Source: Defluviitaleaceae bacterium (lineage in GTDB: Bacteria; Bacillota; Clostridia; Lachnospirales; WRAX01). From it: a stretch of DNA of 49,811 bases. The translations under genes and the position numbers were made by a program. The DNA lies in NCBI GenBank assembly GCA_009784575.1, contig WRBK01000012.1:1-49811 (forward strand), given 5' to 3'. The notes under the pieces were generated by a model. That model did no database searches. It was not told where the DNA came from and saw only the letters and a program-made list of their open reading frames with translations. Each line of letters opens with the position of its first letter. Positions within the stretch are counted from its first letter, which is position 1. This document shows, one piece after another, positions 1 to 8,315 of the stretch.

Positions 1-2
1 GC

Positions 3-2579
3 AGCACAGTTAACTTGCAAGCCAGTAACGGTGCCAGACCCGACCACTCTTTTGCAGGCTGGACATCATCCTCGCCGGGGGTTACATTTGCTAATGCGAG
101 CAGTCAAAGCACATCATTTGTAATGCCAAATAATCCCGTAACGGTGACGGCTAACTGGACGCCGTGGGCTGCCCCTGTAATGACCGTTTCCAACGCACCG
201 GACGGAACGGTAGGTGACACCTATAGCTTTACCTTTGTGGCAACCGGGTTTCCTGCGCCCTCATTTTCGCATGTGCTTATAGACGGCCCTTTGCTGCCCG
301 GATTAACCCTTAATACAACCACAGGTGTATTATCAGGAACGCCCACTACAGCAGGGTCATTTACCTTTACGGTACGGGCGTCAAATATCGTGGGATCAGC
401 TACTGTAACACGTACTGTTGTGATTCGTCAAGCACCCACAATAACGGTTTTTGATGCTCCAAGCGGCACAGTAGGCACAGCTTACAATTTCGCCTTTCAA
501 GCCACAGGCTCACCAGCACCAACATGGTCCGCTAATCCAGCTGACTTGCCGCCTGGCTTAGCCCTTTCAGCCGCGGGTGTGTTGTCAGGAGCGCCCACAA
601 CGACGGGGTCATTTACCTTTACGATATCGGCGATAAATCCCATAGGGTCAGACCTTGTAACACGTACAGTTGTTGTGTCGTCACCCCATATCCCCGTAAC
701 AGGCATAACAAACGTACCCACCACAACCACAGCCGGAACACCCCTAGCCCTAACAGGCATAGTTGCGCCAAGCAATGCCACCAACCAAACAATAGCATGG
801 AGCATCCATAGCGCCGGAACAACAAACGCAAGCATAAGCGGCAATACATTAAACGTCACTGCCTTAGAATCGCAGACAGTAAGCGGTGTGCCGGTTTTGG
901 CCAATATAATCCCGACAGACGGTGTGATAACCATTAACGGTCAAAGCGTACCTGTGTTGCAAGGAGAAACTATCGCGAATGTTTTGGGTAATATTAATGC
1001 CGTGCTGGCTACCGCTGATGTAGACTCTGCATGGAGCGCAAGTACATTAACCTTAACTAACACCACAGGCGGCAACATTGTGCTTGGCGGCAATGCGGCC
1101 ATATGGGCACAGCTTGGCTTTGCGGCAACGGGCTATGTGCTGGTGAGGGCGACAATTATAAATGGATTGTCACCAACAGAGAATTTTGTGCGGGACTTTT
1201 TGATTGCCGTAAGCCCAGCACTTTCCAACAACGCAGATTTGGCAGCCCTGTCTGTAAATCAAGGCACATTAGCCCCGGCTTTTGCCGCTAATATCACAAA
1301 CTACGCGGTATCTGTGCCAAATAGTGTAAGCAGTATCACAGTAACGGCAACAGCAAGCGATGCCAATGCAACAGTAGCAGGCACAGGGGCGCATAGCTTG
1401 GTTGTGGGAAGCAATACAATTAATGTGGTGGTGACGGCAGAAGATGGGGCTACACAGAGGACATATACAATTGTTGTTACGCGAGCGGCGACCGCAACGC
1501 CTACGCCAAGTCCAACGCCTACGCCATCACCAACTCCAACTCCCCCAACCGGCGACAATTACGGCGGTGACAGCGGAAGCGATGAAAACCAACCCTATGC
1601 CATAGGCACCCCATCAACCGGCGGCAATAACGCTGATAGGCCATCAATCCCAAACAACAACCAACCACAAGATGCCACATCAAACCCCGGTGATGAGGTT
1701 GTATTATCCGTAACCCCAAACAACCCGGGTGACGGCGGTAACCTAACATATCAGTGGTATAGAGCAGAAGGGCCGAGTGGTGGCAGGTTTGTGCCAATAC
1801 CAGGTGCAACAGGCAATACATTTAGGCCGGATACCAGCACAGCAGGTACAAACCGCTATAGGGTGGTTGTCACCAATACCACAGCAGGTAGAACAGCATC
1901 GCGCACAACAAGCAGAGTGGCTGTGGTAACAATAGCTCCAATGGCAGGAGCACCCGCGCCAGCACAAGAGCAATTACAACCTACACCATTGCTGCGCTTT
2001 GATGTAGGCAGCTATACCTTCACCCATAACGGCATAACACTACAAAGCGATGTAGCCCCATTCATAGACCCGGCATATGACAGATTGATGGTACCATTGC
2101 GCCTGATAGCGGAGGCTATGGGAGCGGATGTGGAATGGGTGCATGAAACCAGAAGTGTAAATATCTCTGATGGTATTGCTATGGTATCTCTGACAATAGG
2201 CGTGGCTCTACCGGATGGCATGGGTGTACCAGTAATAGTAAATGACCGCACACTTGTTCCGCTTCGTTATGTGGCAGAGATATTAGGAGCAGATGTGTAC
2301 TGGGATGGAGCAGCTAGAGCAGTGTATGTTTATGAACAGACGAGGCCGTTTGATGTGAACTTGTCAAACATAACAGCCAGCGCATCCAACCTATCCGACC
2401 TATTCAGTCTGACCAACCTGACTGACCCAGACCAGACACCAGAAGCCATCATAGACCGTACGGCAATCGAAGCTATCGAATGGGCATTAGAAACTTTTGA
2501 TGATGATTCGGATAATGAACCGAAGGTGGAGGTGGCTTTGCTGAAGGCCATGTTGTTTGCGGGGTTGAATTGGGGGTAG
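3..2579 (+). CDS. Large secreted multi-domain surface protein, C-terminal part (5' end outside window)
   Basis: The frame is open to the window edge, so the true start lies upstream; at least 858 residues are present. In order (numbered from the TTG at 15) I see an InlB-B-like repeat end (to ~50), two putative-Ig (He_PIG) repeats with PPGL/LPGL and GTPTTAGSFTFTV motifs (~54-139, 140-224), a bacterial Ig-like fold split by an insertion (~225-400), a cadherin-like beta-sandwich (~408-495), a Thr/Pro linker of repeated PTPSPTPT type, another Ig-like region with the YQWYR motif, and a copper-amine-oxidase N-terminal 'stalk' domain (~655-773) with VPLRLIAEAMGA and VPLRYVAEILGA halves. Such proteins are exported and sit on the cell surface, probably as adhesins or wall-bound scaffolds. 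No sortase signal ends the protein, so the stalk domain may do the anchoring (inference). Ligand unknown. Confidence 0.85.
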   Translation, partial: STVNLQASNGARPDHSFAGWTSSSPGVTFANASSQSTSFVMPNNPVTVTANWTPWAAPVMTVSNAPDGTVGDTYSFTFVATGFPAPSFSHVLIDGPLLPGLTLNTTTGVLSGTPTTAGSFTFTVRASNIVGSATVTRTVVIRQAPTITVFDAPSGTVGTAYNFAFQATGSPAPTWSANPADLPPGLALSAAGVLSGAPTTTGSFTFTISAINPIGSDLVTRTVVVSSPHIPVTGITNVPTTTTAGTPLALTGIVAPSNATNQTIAWSIHSAGTTNASISGNTLNVTALESQTVSGVPVLANIIPTDGVITINGQSVPVLQGETIANVLGNINAVLATADVDSAWSASTLTLTNTTGGNIVLGGNAAIWAQLGFAATGYVLVRATIINGLSPTENFVRDFLIAVSPALSNNADLAALSVNQGTLAPAFAANITNYAVSVPNSVSSITVTATASDANATVAGTGAHSLVVGSNTINVVVTAEDGATQRTYTIVVTRAATATPTPSPTPTPSPTPTPPTGDNYGGDSGSDENQPYAIGTPSTGGNNADRPSIPNNNQPQDATSNPGDEVVLSVTPNNPGDGGNLTYQWYRAEGPSGGRFVPIPGATGNTFRPDTSTAGTNRYRVVVTNTTAGRTASRTTSRVAVVTIAPMAGAPAPAQEQLQPTPLLRFDVGSYTFTHNGITLQSDVAPFIDPAYDRLMVPLRLIAEAMGADVEWVHETRSVNISDGIAMVSLTIGVALPDGMGVPVIVNDRTLVPLRYVAEILGADVYWDGAARAVYVYEQTRPFDVNLSNITASASNLSDLFSLTNLTDPDQTPEAIIDRTAIEAIEWALETFDDDSDNEPKVEVALLKAMLFAGLNWG

Positions 2580-2687
2580 GAAAACAAAGATGCCTCGAAA
2601 GCCTGATGAATTTCCAAATGTGAAACCTCTTAGATTCTGCTATCATTCGTATCACTCATATCACTAGCTCAATGAAAACTCATAAAT

Positions 2688-2720
2688 ACAGGCAGGAGCG
2701 AAAATATCGCCCCTGCCTGT
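2688..2720. terminator. Hairpin after the surface protein gene, probable terminator
   Basis: ACAGGCAGG-A-GCGA pairs with TCGC-C-CCTGCCTGT around a 5-base loop: 13 pairs and one A/C mismatch. It lies 109 bases after the stop of the surface protein. No clear T run follows, so termination is inferred from position and stability only. Confidence 0.45.
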
Positions 2721-2813
2721 GTATTGCTTGCAAATATTTACAAGTGATAAGAAAATGTCTCCGCTTGTCGCAAGAATTGTCTTTTTTATATCTATACAAA
2801 GCGTGCATTAGGA

Positions 2814-3005
2814 TTAAATTGGCAGAATGCGGAGCCTTGCATTTTTCAGATCAATTGAAAGAATTGCGCCTCGGGCATATTCCATTATCTCAACATCGGC
2901 AGCATTAGGCAAACCTACGTCAGACCATCGAACGGCTTCTATCCCTTTGGCAGCCAAAAGATGTGAGAATCTTATGGGGATATTCATATCAAGCAAGAGT
3001 TTCAT
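2814..3005 (-). pseudogene. DUF5615 PIN-like toxin with in-frame internal deletion
   Basis: The 63-residue product starts like a DUF5615 (PIN-like, Mut7-C related) protein: MKLLLDMNIP, then a VRWSDVG motif and EIMEYAR. It then jumps straight to the family's C-terminal end (GAILSIDLKNARLRILPI). Family members are usually about 110 residues, so about 40 residues appear to be missing, including the central segment that normally carries the second acidic motif (HDLDF type). The reading frame is intact across the junction. Its start overlaps the stop of the DUF433 antitoxin gene by 4 bases, the usual antitoxin-toxin arrangement. Probably an inactivated toxin. It could instead be a natural short form, but loss of the catalytic core argues against RNase activity. 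Confidence 0.7.
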
Positions 3006-3232
3006 GCTGTTACCACCAAATCTTCTTTAGCACCCACAGACCAAGCAGCATAGCGCAATGCTTCGGCTATATCATCCTCCGTTAGGAATGGATACTCCAA
3101 AAGTAAATCAGATATGGTTGTTCCTTCGCTGATTTGCATTAAAATCATGCTTACCGTTATACGTGTTCCGGCTATACATGCTTTGCCGCCCATAATACCA
3201 ATATTGTGACTAATTCGAGGGAATTGGTTCAT
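3002..3232 (-). CDS. DUF433 antitoxin-like protein
   Basis: This 76-residue protein carries the DUF433 signature: IMGGKACIAGTRITVSMIL, then LLLEYPFLTEDDIAEALRYAA. DUF433 proteins have a helix-turn-helix-like fold and pair with DUF5615 PIN-like toxins, usually repressing their own promoter. I chose the ATG at 3232 because GAAGGAG lies 8 bases before it; an upstream in-frame ATG at 3283 has no such site. A promoter with a palindromic operator lies about 90 bases upstream. The partner toxin is internally deleted, so this may be an orphaned antitoxin kept as a repressor (inference). Confidence 0.85.
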   Translation of the reverse strand: MNQFPRISHNIGIMGGKACIAGTRITVSMILMQISEGTTISDLLLEYPFLTEDDIAEALRYAAWSVGAKEDLVVTA

Positions 3233-3315
3233 AGTAATTACTCCTTCTGCAAAATGCCATGATGCCAATACCGTCATTGGCAAAGCAAGTTTCTGATTTT
3301 TATCCTGCCCTTCAT

Positions 3316-3351
3316 AGATATGATTATATCATATCTTAAAGCGGTTTACAA
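3316..3351 (-). promoter_or_regulatory. Promoter and palindromic operator of the DUF433/DUF5615 pair
   Basis: On the minus strand TTGTAA (3351-3346), a 17-base spacer and a perfect TATAAT (3328-3323) form a sigma-A-type promoter. The -10 box lies inside the inverted repeat AGATATGAT-TAT-ATCATATCT (3316-3336), which has 9-base perfect arms. An operator over the -10 box fits autorepression by the antitoxin. Confidence 0.7.
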
Positions 3352-3762
3352 TATTGTTTTCGAGTGGTGCAAGTGACACGAATGATACAAGTGATAGCAA
3401 TTGGCGGGTTGTTTGAGGAGCTTCAAGGAGTGTTTTTGGATATGTTTATGCGAATGCTCCCGAAAAATCCGATAACCTACAAATGCCGATGCTAAAAGTT
3501 GGCATTTTGTGTTTTTCGCCAAACCACAATTGAGCTCATCGACTATCGACAATTGACAATTGACAATATATACCCATGTGTGCTAATCTAAACTAAGACT
3601 TTGGATTTGCCGAATATTTTGAAAGGGCGTGCTGCTGTGTCTATAAAACGCAAGAAGGATGCATGACGACTTACATGACTTTCACAAATATCTCAACTTG
3701 AAAGATTTGGGTATATGTTCTATTGCGAGCCTCCGTATTTCTAAGGAAATCATAACTTCTGT
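3352..3762. other. Gene-free stretch with a short GACAATT tandem repeat
   Basis: I see no convincing gene here. Positions 3548-3567 hold just under three tandem copies of the 7-mer GACAATT. The short open frames show no family resemblance. The stretch ends where the spoIVA remnant begins and looks like decayed sequence. Confidence 0.5.
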
Positions 3763-4056
3763 TTGATACATGCAATACATATCATTAAGGCAAATATAGA
3801 AACCGAAATCTCCCCTATTGTGGGCAGCGAAAAAGAAAGCCAGGATTTGGTGGACTATTTTAATCGTGAGATGGAGGAAAATCCAGACAAGATTTGGGAG
3901 CTTAATATGCTTGGAAAATCTATGAACTCCATGGTTAAGGATGGTTTACAAAACAAGCTATATCGCATGCCAGAGGATGCTCAGATGAAATTGCAAGAAA
4001 CATTGCAAAAAATTATTAATGAGGGGCGCGGTAGTCTGATATGCATATTGCTATAG
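3763..4056 (+). pseudogene. spoIVA: spoIVA 3' remnant (last ~95 codons)
   Basis: The translated product (from an incidental TTG) matches the C-terminal end of SpoIVA, the ATPase that builds the base of the spore coat: IHIIKANIETEISPIVGSEKESQ, KIWELNMLGKSMNSMVKDGLQ, RMPEDAQ, and a GSLICILL end. Full SpoIVA is about 490 residues with an N-terminal GTPase-like Walker domain; nothing of that is found upstream, and a TAA lies in frame at 3742. There is no ribosome binding site. This is best read as a leftover of a duplication or rearrangement, with the working gene presumably elsewhere. Confidence 0.8.
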
Positions 4057-4094
4057 GCTTGACAAAAGTATCTTGGTGAGTTAAAATAAGCACA

Positions 4095-4173
4095 CAAGCC
4101 ATAGGGCTGTGGCACTTGGCTAGCGGTTTTTGGTAAGCGTGTAGCCAAGTGCCTTTTAATTGCCCTATGCTTG
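4095..4173. repeat. Long two-part inverted repeat downstream of the spoIVA remnant
   Basis: Two nested stems are visible. The outer pairs CAAGCCATAGGGC (4095-4107) with GCCCTATGCTTG (4162-4173), with one bulged base. The inner pairs GGCACTTGGCTA with TAGCCAAGTGCC. The apical loop is about 19 bases. It follows the spoIVA remnant by ~40 bases. It could be a terminator carried with spoIVA, the end of a small mobile element, or a structured RNA; there is no T run to settle it. Confidence 0.6.
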
Positions 4174-4307
4174 TTGAAAATTGAGGGTTCGGAACTCCCC
4201 CAAAGCCCAAAATGCAATTATAATTATAACACAAATAACACCATACGTCAATACTCTTTTCGACATAAATAGTTAAATTTTTTAAAATTTACTTTGGACT
4301 TGAGGTG

Positions 4308-4982
4308 ATGACTCTGCTAGTATTAAATGAATATGTGATTGTTTCTGACTTTGACGGCACAATCACGCAAGAAGATTCAAATGATGTTTTAGTACATACT
4401 TTAGGTACTTTGGAAAGTATGCAAATAGAAGCAGACTTTATTGCAGGACGTATAGGCAATAGGGAAGCTATGGCGCGGCATTTTGAAGCAATGTCTATAA
4501 CCGCGAAGCAATACAAAGAGTTTATGATTACAACTATTCATCTCGATTCTGGTTTTGATGATTTTTTAACATATATTCGTAACCGTGGCATTCCTTTTTT
4601 TGTTGTCAGCGCGGGATTTAGGCAAGGTATAGAATGCATTCTCGGCAAATCAAGGCTTGATGGGGTGCAGGTCTTTGCCAATGTTCTTTCAGGTAATCCG
4701 TACTTAAAAGCTAGTCCTGCTCATGACGAACCTTTATGTGACAAGACCTATGGACCTTGCAGCATATGTAAAAAGGTTTGCATAGATGAAATTAGGCAAA
4801 AAACTAACAAAAAAATTATATACATAGGCGATGGAATGACAGATAGGTGCGTAGAGGCCGACCTTCTCTTTGCGAAACATCATTTGGCAAATCATTGCGA
4901 GGCACACACCCTACCCTATCAACCCTTTGAGACCTTTGATGACATAACAAGATTTTTAAAAGATTGCGAGGCACAGATATGA
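4308..4982 (+). CDS. HAD-family phosphatase, MtnX-like
   Basis: The 224-residue cytoplasmic HAD hydrolase has motif I DFDGTIT (Asp nucleophile and acid/base Asp), motif II in VVSAGF (Ser), and motif IV in YIGDGMTDRC. The layout resembles the MtnX / 2-hydroxy-3-keto-5-methylthiopentenyl-1-phosphate phosphatase branch. It overlaps nagA by 4 bases (ATGA), so the two are co-translated. That suggests a phosphosugar substrate from amino-sugar metabolism rather than methionine salvage (inference). A Cys cluster (CDKTYGPCSICKKVC) could bind metal. GTG at 4305 is an alternative start. Confidence 0.8.
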   Translation: MTLLVLNEYVIVSDFDGTITQEDSNDVLVHTLGTLESMQIEADFIAGRIGNREAMARHFEAMSITAKQYKEFMITTIHLDSGFDDFLTYIRNRGIPFFVVSAGFRQGIECILGKSRLDGVQVFANVLSGNPYLKASPAHDEPLCDKTYGPCSICKKVCIDEIRQKTNKKIIYIGDGMTDRCVEADLLFAKHHLANHCEAHTLPYQPFETFDDITRFLKDCEAQI

Positions 4983-6124
4983 TTATCGCTAACGGAATTT
5001 TATTTTGTGATGACGGCGTTTTTAGAAAAACAGATATAGAAATAGAAAGCGGCATTATTAAGGCTATTGGCAAGGGTGCAAGCGGCGTGCAGGAAGTGAT
5101 AGATGCTAAAGGCAAGTATATCATCCCTGGCTTGGTTGATATTCATATACATGGTTGCGCTGGTGCAGATTTCTGCGATGCCAGCCCTGAATCCATCGCC
5201 ACAATGGCGCGTTTCTTGGTAAGCCGTGGCACAACAAGCTTTTTAGGCACTTCTTTAACTCTTCCACAAGCTACTTTGATTGATATTTTTAGTACCGCAA
5301 AATCCATGATGGACAAGCACGCGCCAGATGCCGCTATTTTGCGCGGAATAAATATGGAGGGGCCATTTTTCAATCCCGAAAAGCGAGGAGCACAAAACAA
5401 AGATTATATAGCAGACCCAAATTTTGATAAATTCTCTGAGCTAAACAAGGTATCAGGTGGCAATATAAAAACTGTAGCAATAGCACCAGAAATGCCAAAC
5501 GGGCTAGATTTTATCAAAAAGGCTCGTGGCATCACGAATATATCTCTAGCACATTCCGCAGCGAGCTATGATATCGCCAAAGCCGCTTTTGATGCAGGCG
5601 CATGTCATGTTACCCATATTTTCAATGGCATGTCGCCTTTTGGTCATCGTGACCCTGGCATAGTGGGTGCTGCGGCGGATTCCAATGCAACCGTAGAGCT
5701 TATTTGTGATGGTCATCATGTTCACCCCTCCGCTGTACGTGCTGTTTTCGCGATGTTTGGCAATGATAAAGTATGCCTCATAAGTGATGCTATGACAGCT
5801 TGCGGAATGCCAGATGGTCGTTATATTTTGGGCGGACAAAATGTAATTGTTGCAAAGGGTGCGGCAATGCTAGAAGGCGGCAACACATTAGCAGGCAGTG
5901 TGGCAACATTATTTGACTGCTTGAAAAATGTAGTGAAGTTCGGCATAAGTTTAGATGTCGCCGTGAAAGCCGCAACAATAAACCCCGCAAAAGCCATGGG
6001 AATAGATAAACACGTCGGCTCGCTAACAAAAGGCAAGCAAGCTGATGTGTTAATTTTAAATAAGGATTTATCGCTGGAAAAAGTGATAATCAAAGGTGAT
6101 ACAGTGAGCAAAAGTTTTAATTGA
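4979..6124 (+). CDS. nagA: N-acetylglucosamine-6-phosphate deacetylase
   Basis: The 381-residue amidohydrolase removes acetate from GlcNAc-6-phosphate to give GlcN-6-phosphate, feeding wall recycling or glycolysis. Visible motifs are GLVDIHIHGCAG (first metal site), EGPFFNPEKRGAQ (metal-binding Glu and substrate loop), SLAHSAA, THIFNGMSPFGHRDPG (His ligands and substrate loop) and LISDAMTACG (catalytic Asp). I chose the ATG at 4979, which overlaps the HAD stop as ATGA and has GCGAGG just upstream. No nagB is present in the window. Confidence 0.95.
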   Translation: MIIANGILFCDDGVFRKTDIEIESGIIKAIGKGASGVQEVIDAKGKYIIPGLVDIHIHGCAGADFCDASPESIATMARFLVSRGTTSFLGTSLTLPQATLIDIFSTAKSMMDKHAPDAAILRGINMEGPFFNPEKRGAQNKDYIADPNFDKFSELNKVSGGNIKTVAIAPEMPNGLDFIKKARGITNISLAHSAASYDIAKAAFDAGACHVTHIFNGMSPFGHRDPGIVGAAADSNATVELICDGHHVHPSAVRAVFAMFGNDKVCLISDAMTACGMPDGRYILGGQNVIVAKGAAMLEGGNTLAGSVATLFDCLKNVVKFGISLDVAVKAATINPAKAMGIDKHVGSLTKGKQADVLILNKDLSLEKVIIKGDTVSKSFN

Positions 6125-6152
6125 TTATTGGTTCATTTCGTATATTTTTTGC

Positions 6153-6178
6153 GATGCCTAAAAGCATCATTGTTTTTT
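6153..6178 (+). terminator. Weak terminator after nagA
   Basis: GATGC-CTAAAA-GCATC is followed closely by six T residues (6173-6178). The stem is only 5 pairs, so it is a modest candidate. Confidence 0.35.
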
Positions 6179-6530
6179 CGGTTGCAAATCTCTGGCGCAT
6201 GCATCAAAATCATTATCCAAATCGGCTTTCGTGAGAATAACAATGGGCTTCCCACCGCTCTGCCACGCAAGTGTCACATATCCCGCTACATGGCCTGAAA
6301 AATCAGATGAAATCAACAATATGCCATTTGTATTATATTGCAGAAAAACGAAATCGCCTACACAAGGAAAGTCTACGCGGTCTTCGCCATCATGATAAAA
6401 CGAACTTTTGAGCATAGCCGCACTTCTCCATATTTAATGACAACCATATGTTGCTCGCGCCTAAGCTCCGTTACTCTGCCCGCAACCAAACCTTTTTTTG
6501 GGCGATTCTATCTCCACCGATATTATTCGG
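6167..6530 (-). pseudogene. rsgA-type ribosome GTPase remnant, frameshifted and internally deleted
   Basis: On the minus strand I read a typical RsgA/YjeQ N-terminus in pieces. GLVAGRVTELRREQ...YGEV lies in one frame. LKSSFYHDGEDRVDFPCVGDFVFLQYN lies in another (from 6415). That frame runs to an ISSDFSGHVAG end and jumps to YVTLAWQSGGKPIVILTKADL, which carries the NKxD-type TKAD motif. Full RsgA is about 300-350 residues and matures the 30S subunit; here only scraps of the OB fold and early GTPase remain. The Walker A and zinc sites are gone. Non-functional. Confidence 0.75.
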
Positions 6531-6543
6531 TATGGCTTATCCT

Positions 6544-6804
6544 TTAATGTTTCACATAAACAATTTTCTTAATAGTTTCAACCACCAAACTGTGCTGTTC
6601 AGCTAGTTTGGAAACCGAAACGCCTTCTCTAAACTTCTCAATTATATCTTTATTCCTTGAGCGCAATCATGGCTTTGCGCCCGTGCTTTCTCCCCATTTG
6701 TCATAATTATCTGGGAATTTTGGAATATAAACATATTCGCCTTGTATGATAAGGCGCAAAATCGAAGGGAAAAAATCATTTAATTCCACATACAATCTTG
6801 ACAT
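6544..6804 (-). pseudogene. CD3324-type small HTH protein with a nonsense codon
   Basis: An 87-codon frame begins ATG at 6804 and ends TAA at 6544. It resembles the CD3324 family (Mor-like small DNA-binding proteins): QGEYVYIPKF, KWGESTGAKP, then LRSRNKDIIEKFREGVSVSKLAEQHSLVVETIKKI, a C-terminal helix-turn-helix. Codon 46 (6667-6669) is TGA. Both sides stay in the same frame and the stop falls at a variable position, so this is a single point mutation or a sequencing error rather than wide decay. The gene lies directly upstream of the rsgA remnant on the same strand. Confidence 0.65.
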
Positions 6805-6826
6805 GTCAACAACCCTAGTATACAAT
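6798..6826 (+). promoter_or_regulatory. Sigma-A-type promoter for the lipoprotein hydrolase
   Basis: A perfect TTGACA (6798-6803), a 17-base spacer and TACAAT (6821-6826) point toward the gene at 6906. The leader would be about 70 bases. The -35 box overlaps the start of the reverse-strand HTH pseudogene. Confidence 0.7.
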
Positions 6827-6905
6827 TATCATTGAAGAGATGATAGTAATTTCATGAACAGCACTTTACTTTAATGACGAAAGCGCAGCAGTTGGGGGAC
6901 AAAAC

Positions 6906-8303
6906 ATGAGAACGATTATTTTCACAATAACAACCCTATTTGCATTGTTAGTATTTGTAGCTTGCGGAGCAAATGAATCGGATACTAACAACAACGAGCT
7001 ACCATTTCATGGCCTTTCCTTCGCAGAAGCAAGGCAAGATTTTACTACCACATTAACAAGACAAGTAACAAATAGCTACACCATACCCCAGCCGCCCGAA
7101 GGCGTGTTCTCTCTGGTGCATTTCCAATCAAAGGTTGGCTCTTTAGCCGCATTTATCTCAGATGACCCCAATGATGGTCAGCTACACCCGCTAATAATCT
7201 GGGTCGTGGGCGGTTGGAGCAACGGCATTAGCGACCTGCCGTGGTCTTATGGCGCATGGGATAATGACCAGACAGGTGCAGCTTTTAGAGAGGGCGGCAT
7301 ACTGATGATGTATCCATCTTTTCGTGGTGCAAACGGGAATCTTGGTTATCACGAATCCCTATATGGCGAAATAGATGACATTGTGGCAGCTTTTGAGTTT
7401 GCTGCTGCCCTGCCCTATGTTGACCCCTCGCGCATATACCTAGCTGGACATAGCACGGGTGCTACGCGCGTGATTTTAGCGGCGGCATACACCGATGTGT
7501 TTAGGGCTGTTTTTGCCTTTGGCTCTGTGGATGATATTAGTGAGCATAACCGTGCAATGTTTACCTTTGACCTAAGCGATAACGAAGAGCGCATGATGCG
7601 TTCGCCTATATTTTGGTTGGACGACATAACCACACCAGCTTTTATCATAGAAGGGCGATACGGCAATGCGCAATCGCTTGAAAATATGAAGAATGCCACC
7701 ACGAACAGTAATGTACATATCCATATAATTGAGGGTGGTGACCATTTTGATATGCTTGCGCCCATTACAAAGCTGGTGGCACAGCGTATTTTGGCAGATG
7801 TAGGAGCTGCATCAAATATTTCTTTTACAGACCAAGAATTGCAAACCGCAATGAACCAGCCACCAATATCGCCTATGCCGATAATGTTACCGCACCATAA
7901 CGAAGAAATTGGTGTTAGTTTCCTGTTGCCTTTCGCGTGGGGACAATTTAGGGAAGCTCATATGACCTATACGTATACTGCAGCATTTTTTGATGAAAAT
8001 TTATGGGAGTCTTCATATTTGTTTTTAGATGCTTTTGACATATCTTTTTCATCTTCATACGAACTTGACGAATGGTTAGGTTTTGACGAAGGTTTTGACA
8101 AATGGATTATTAACATCAATGGTCAAGAAGTACCGATATGGGCTGGTCATATTAGGTTTCGAGGCGAAGTGCATTTCAATATTGCCGCCGCTTTCCAAAC
8201 AGATAATCAACTGACTATATTCGACTTTTTAACTCCGCAAACATTCGCCGATTCAGCCGAATATTTGTTTACACAAATCATTAATAGCATAACATTTGAT
8301 TAG
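6906..8303 (+). CDS. Lipoprotein alpha/beta hydrolase (prolyl-oligopeptidase-like)
   Basis: The 465-residue protein has a lipoprotein signal (hydrophobic helix, then FVACG with the lipidated Cys near 20), so it is tethered outside the membrane. Residues ~60-300 form an alpha/beta hydrolase of the S9/dienelactone type with the nucleophile elbow GHSTG (Ser183) and a late His280 in GGDHF. The strand where the acid usually sits reads IIEGRYGN, so the expected Asp is not obvious. A C-terminal region of about 150 residues has no recognised fold. Likely an esterase or peptidase for an extracellular substrate that I cannot name. GGGGG precedes the ATG and a strong promoter lies upstream. Confidence 0.75.
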   Translation: MRTIIFTITTLFALLVFVACGANESDTNNNELPFHGLSFAEARQDFTTTLTRQVTNSYTIPQPPEGVFSLVHFQSKVGSLAAFISDDPNDGQLHPLIIWVVGGWSNGISDLPWSYGAWDNDQTGAAFREGGILMMYPSFRGANGNLGYHESLYGEIDDIVAAFEFAAALPYVDPSRIYLAGHSTGATRVILAAAYTDVFRAVFAFGSVDDISEHNRAMFTFDLSDNEERMMRSPIFWLDDITTPAFIIEGRYGNAQSLENMKNATTNSNVHIHIIEGGDHFDMLAPITKLVAQRILADVGAASNISFTDQELQTAMNQPPISPMPIMLPHHNEEIGVSFLLPFAWGQFREAHMTYTYTAAFFDENLWESSYLFLDAFDISFSSSYELDEWLGFDEGFDKWIININGQEVPIWAGHIRFRGEVHFNIAAAFQTDNQLTIFDFLTPQTFADSAEYLFTQIINSITFD

Positions 8304-8315
8304 GGGCATGTATTT

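Noticed and set aside
497-934. 145-codon reverse-strand ORF inside the surface protein gene
   Set aside because: It is the complement of repetitive Ig-like coding sequence, with no ribosome site and no family match.
3346-3552. Reverse-strand ORF of 68 codons in the gap
   Set aside because: No start signal, His/Cys-rich low-complexity product; looks like chance.
6799-6808. Palindrome TGACATGTCA as a regulator site
   Set aside because: Short, and it overlaps the -35 box where such symmetry can arise by chance.
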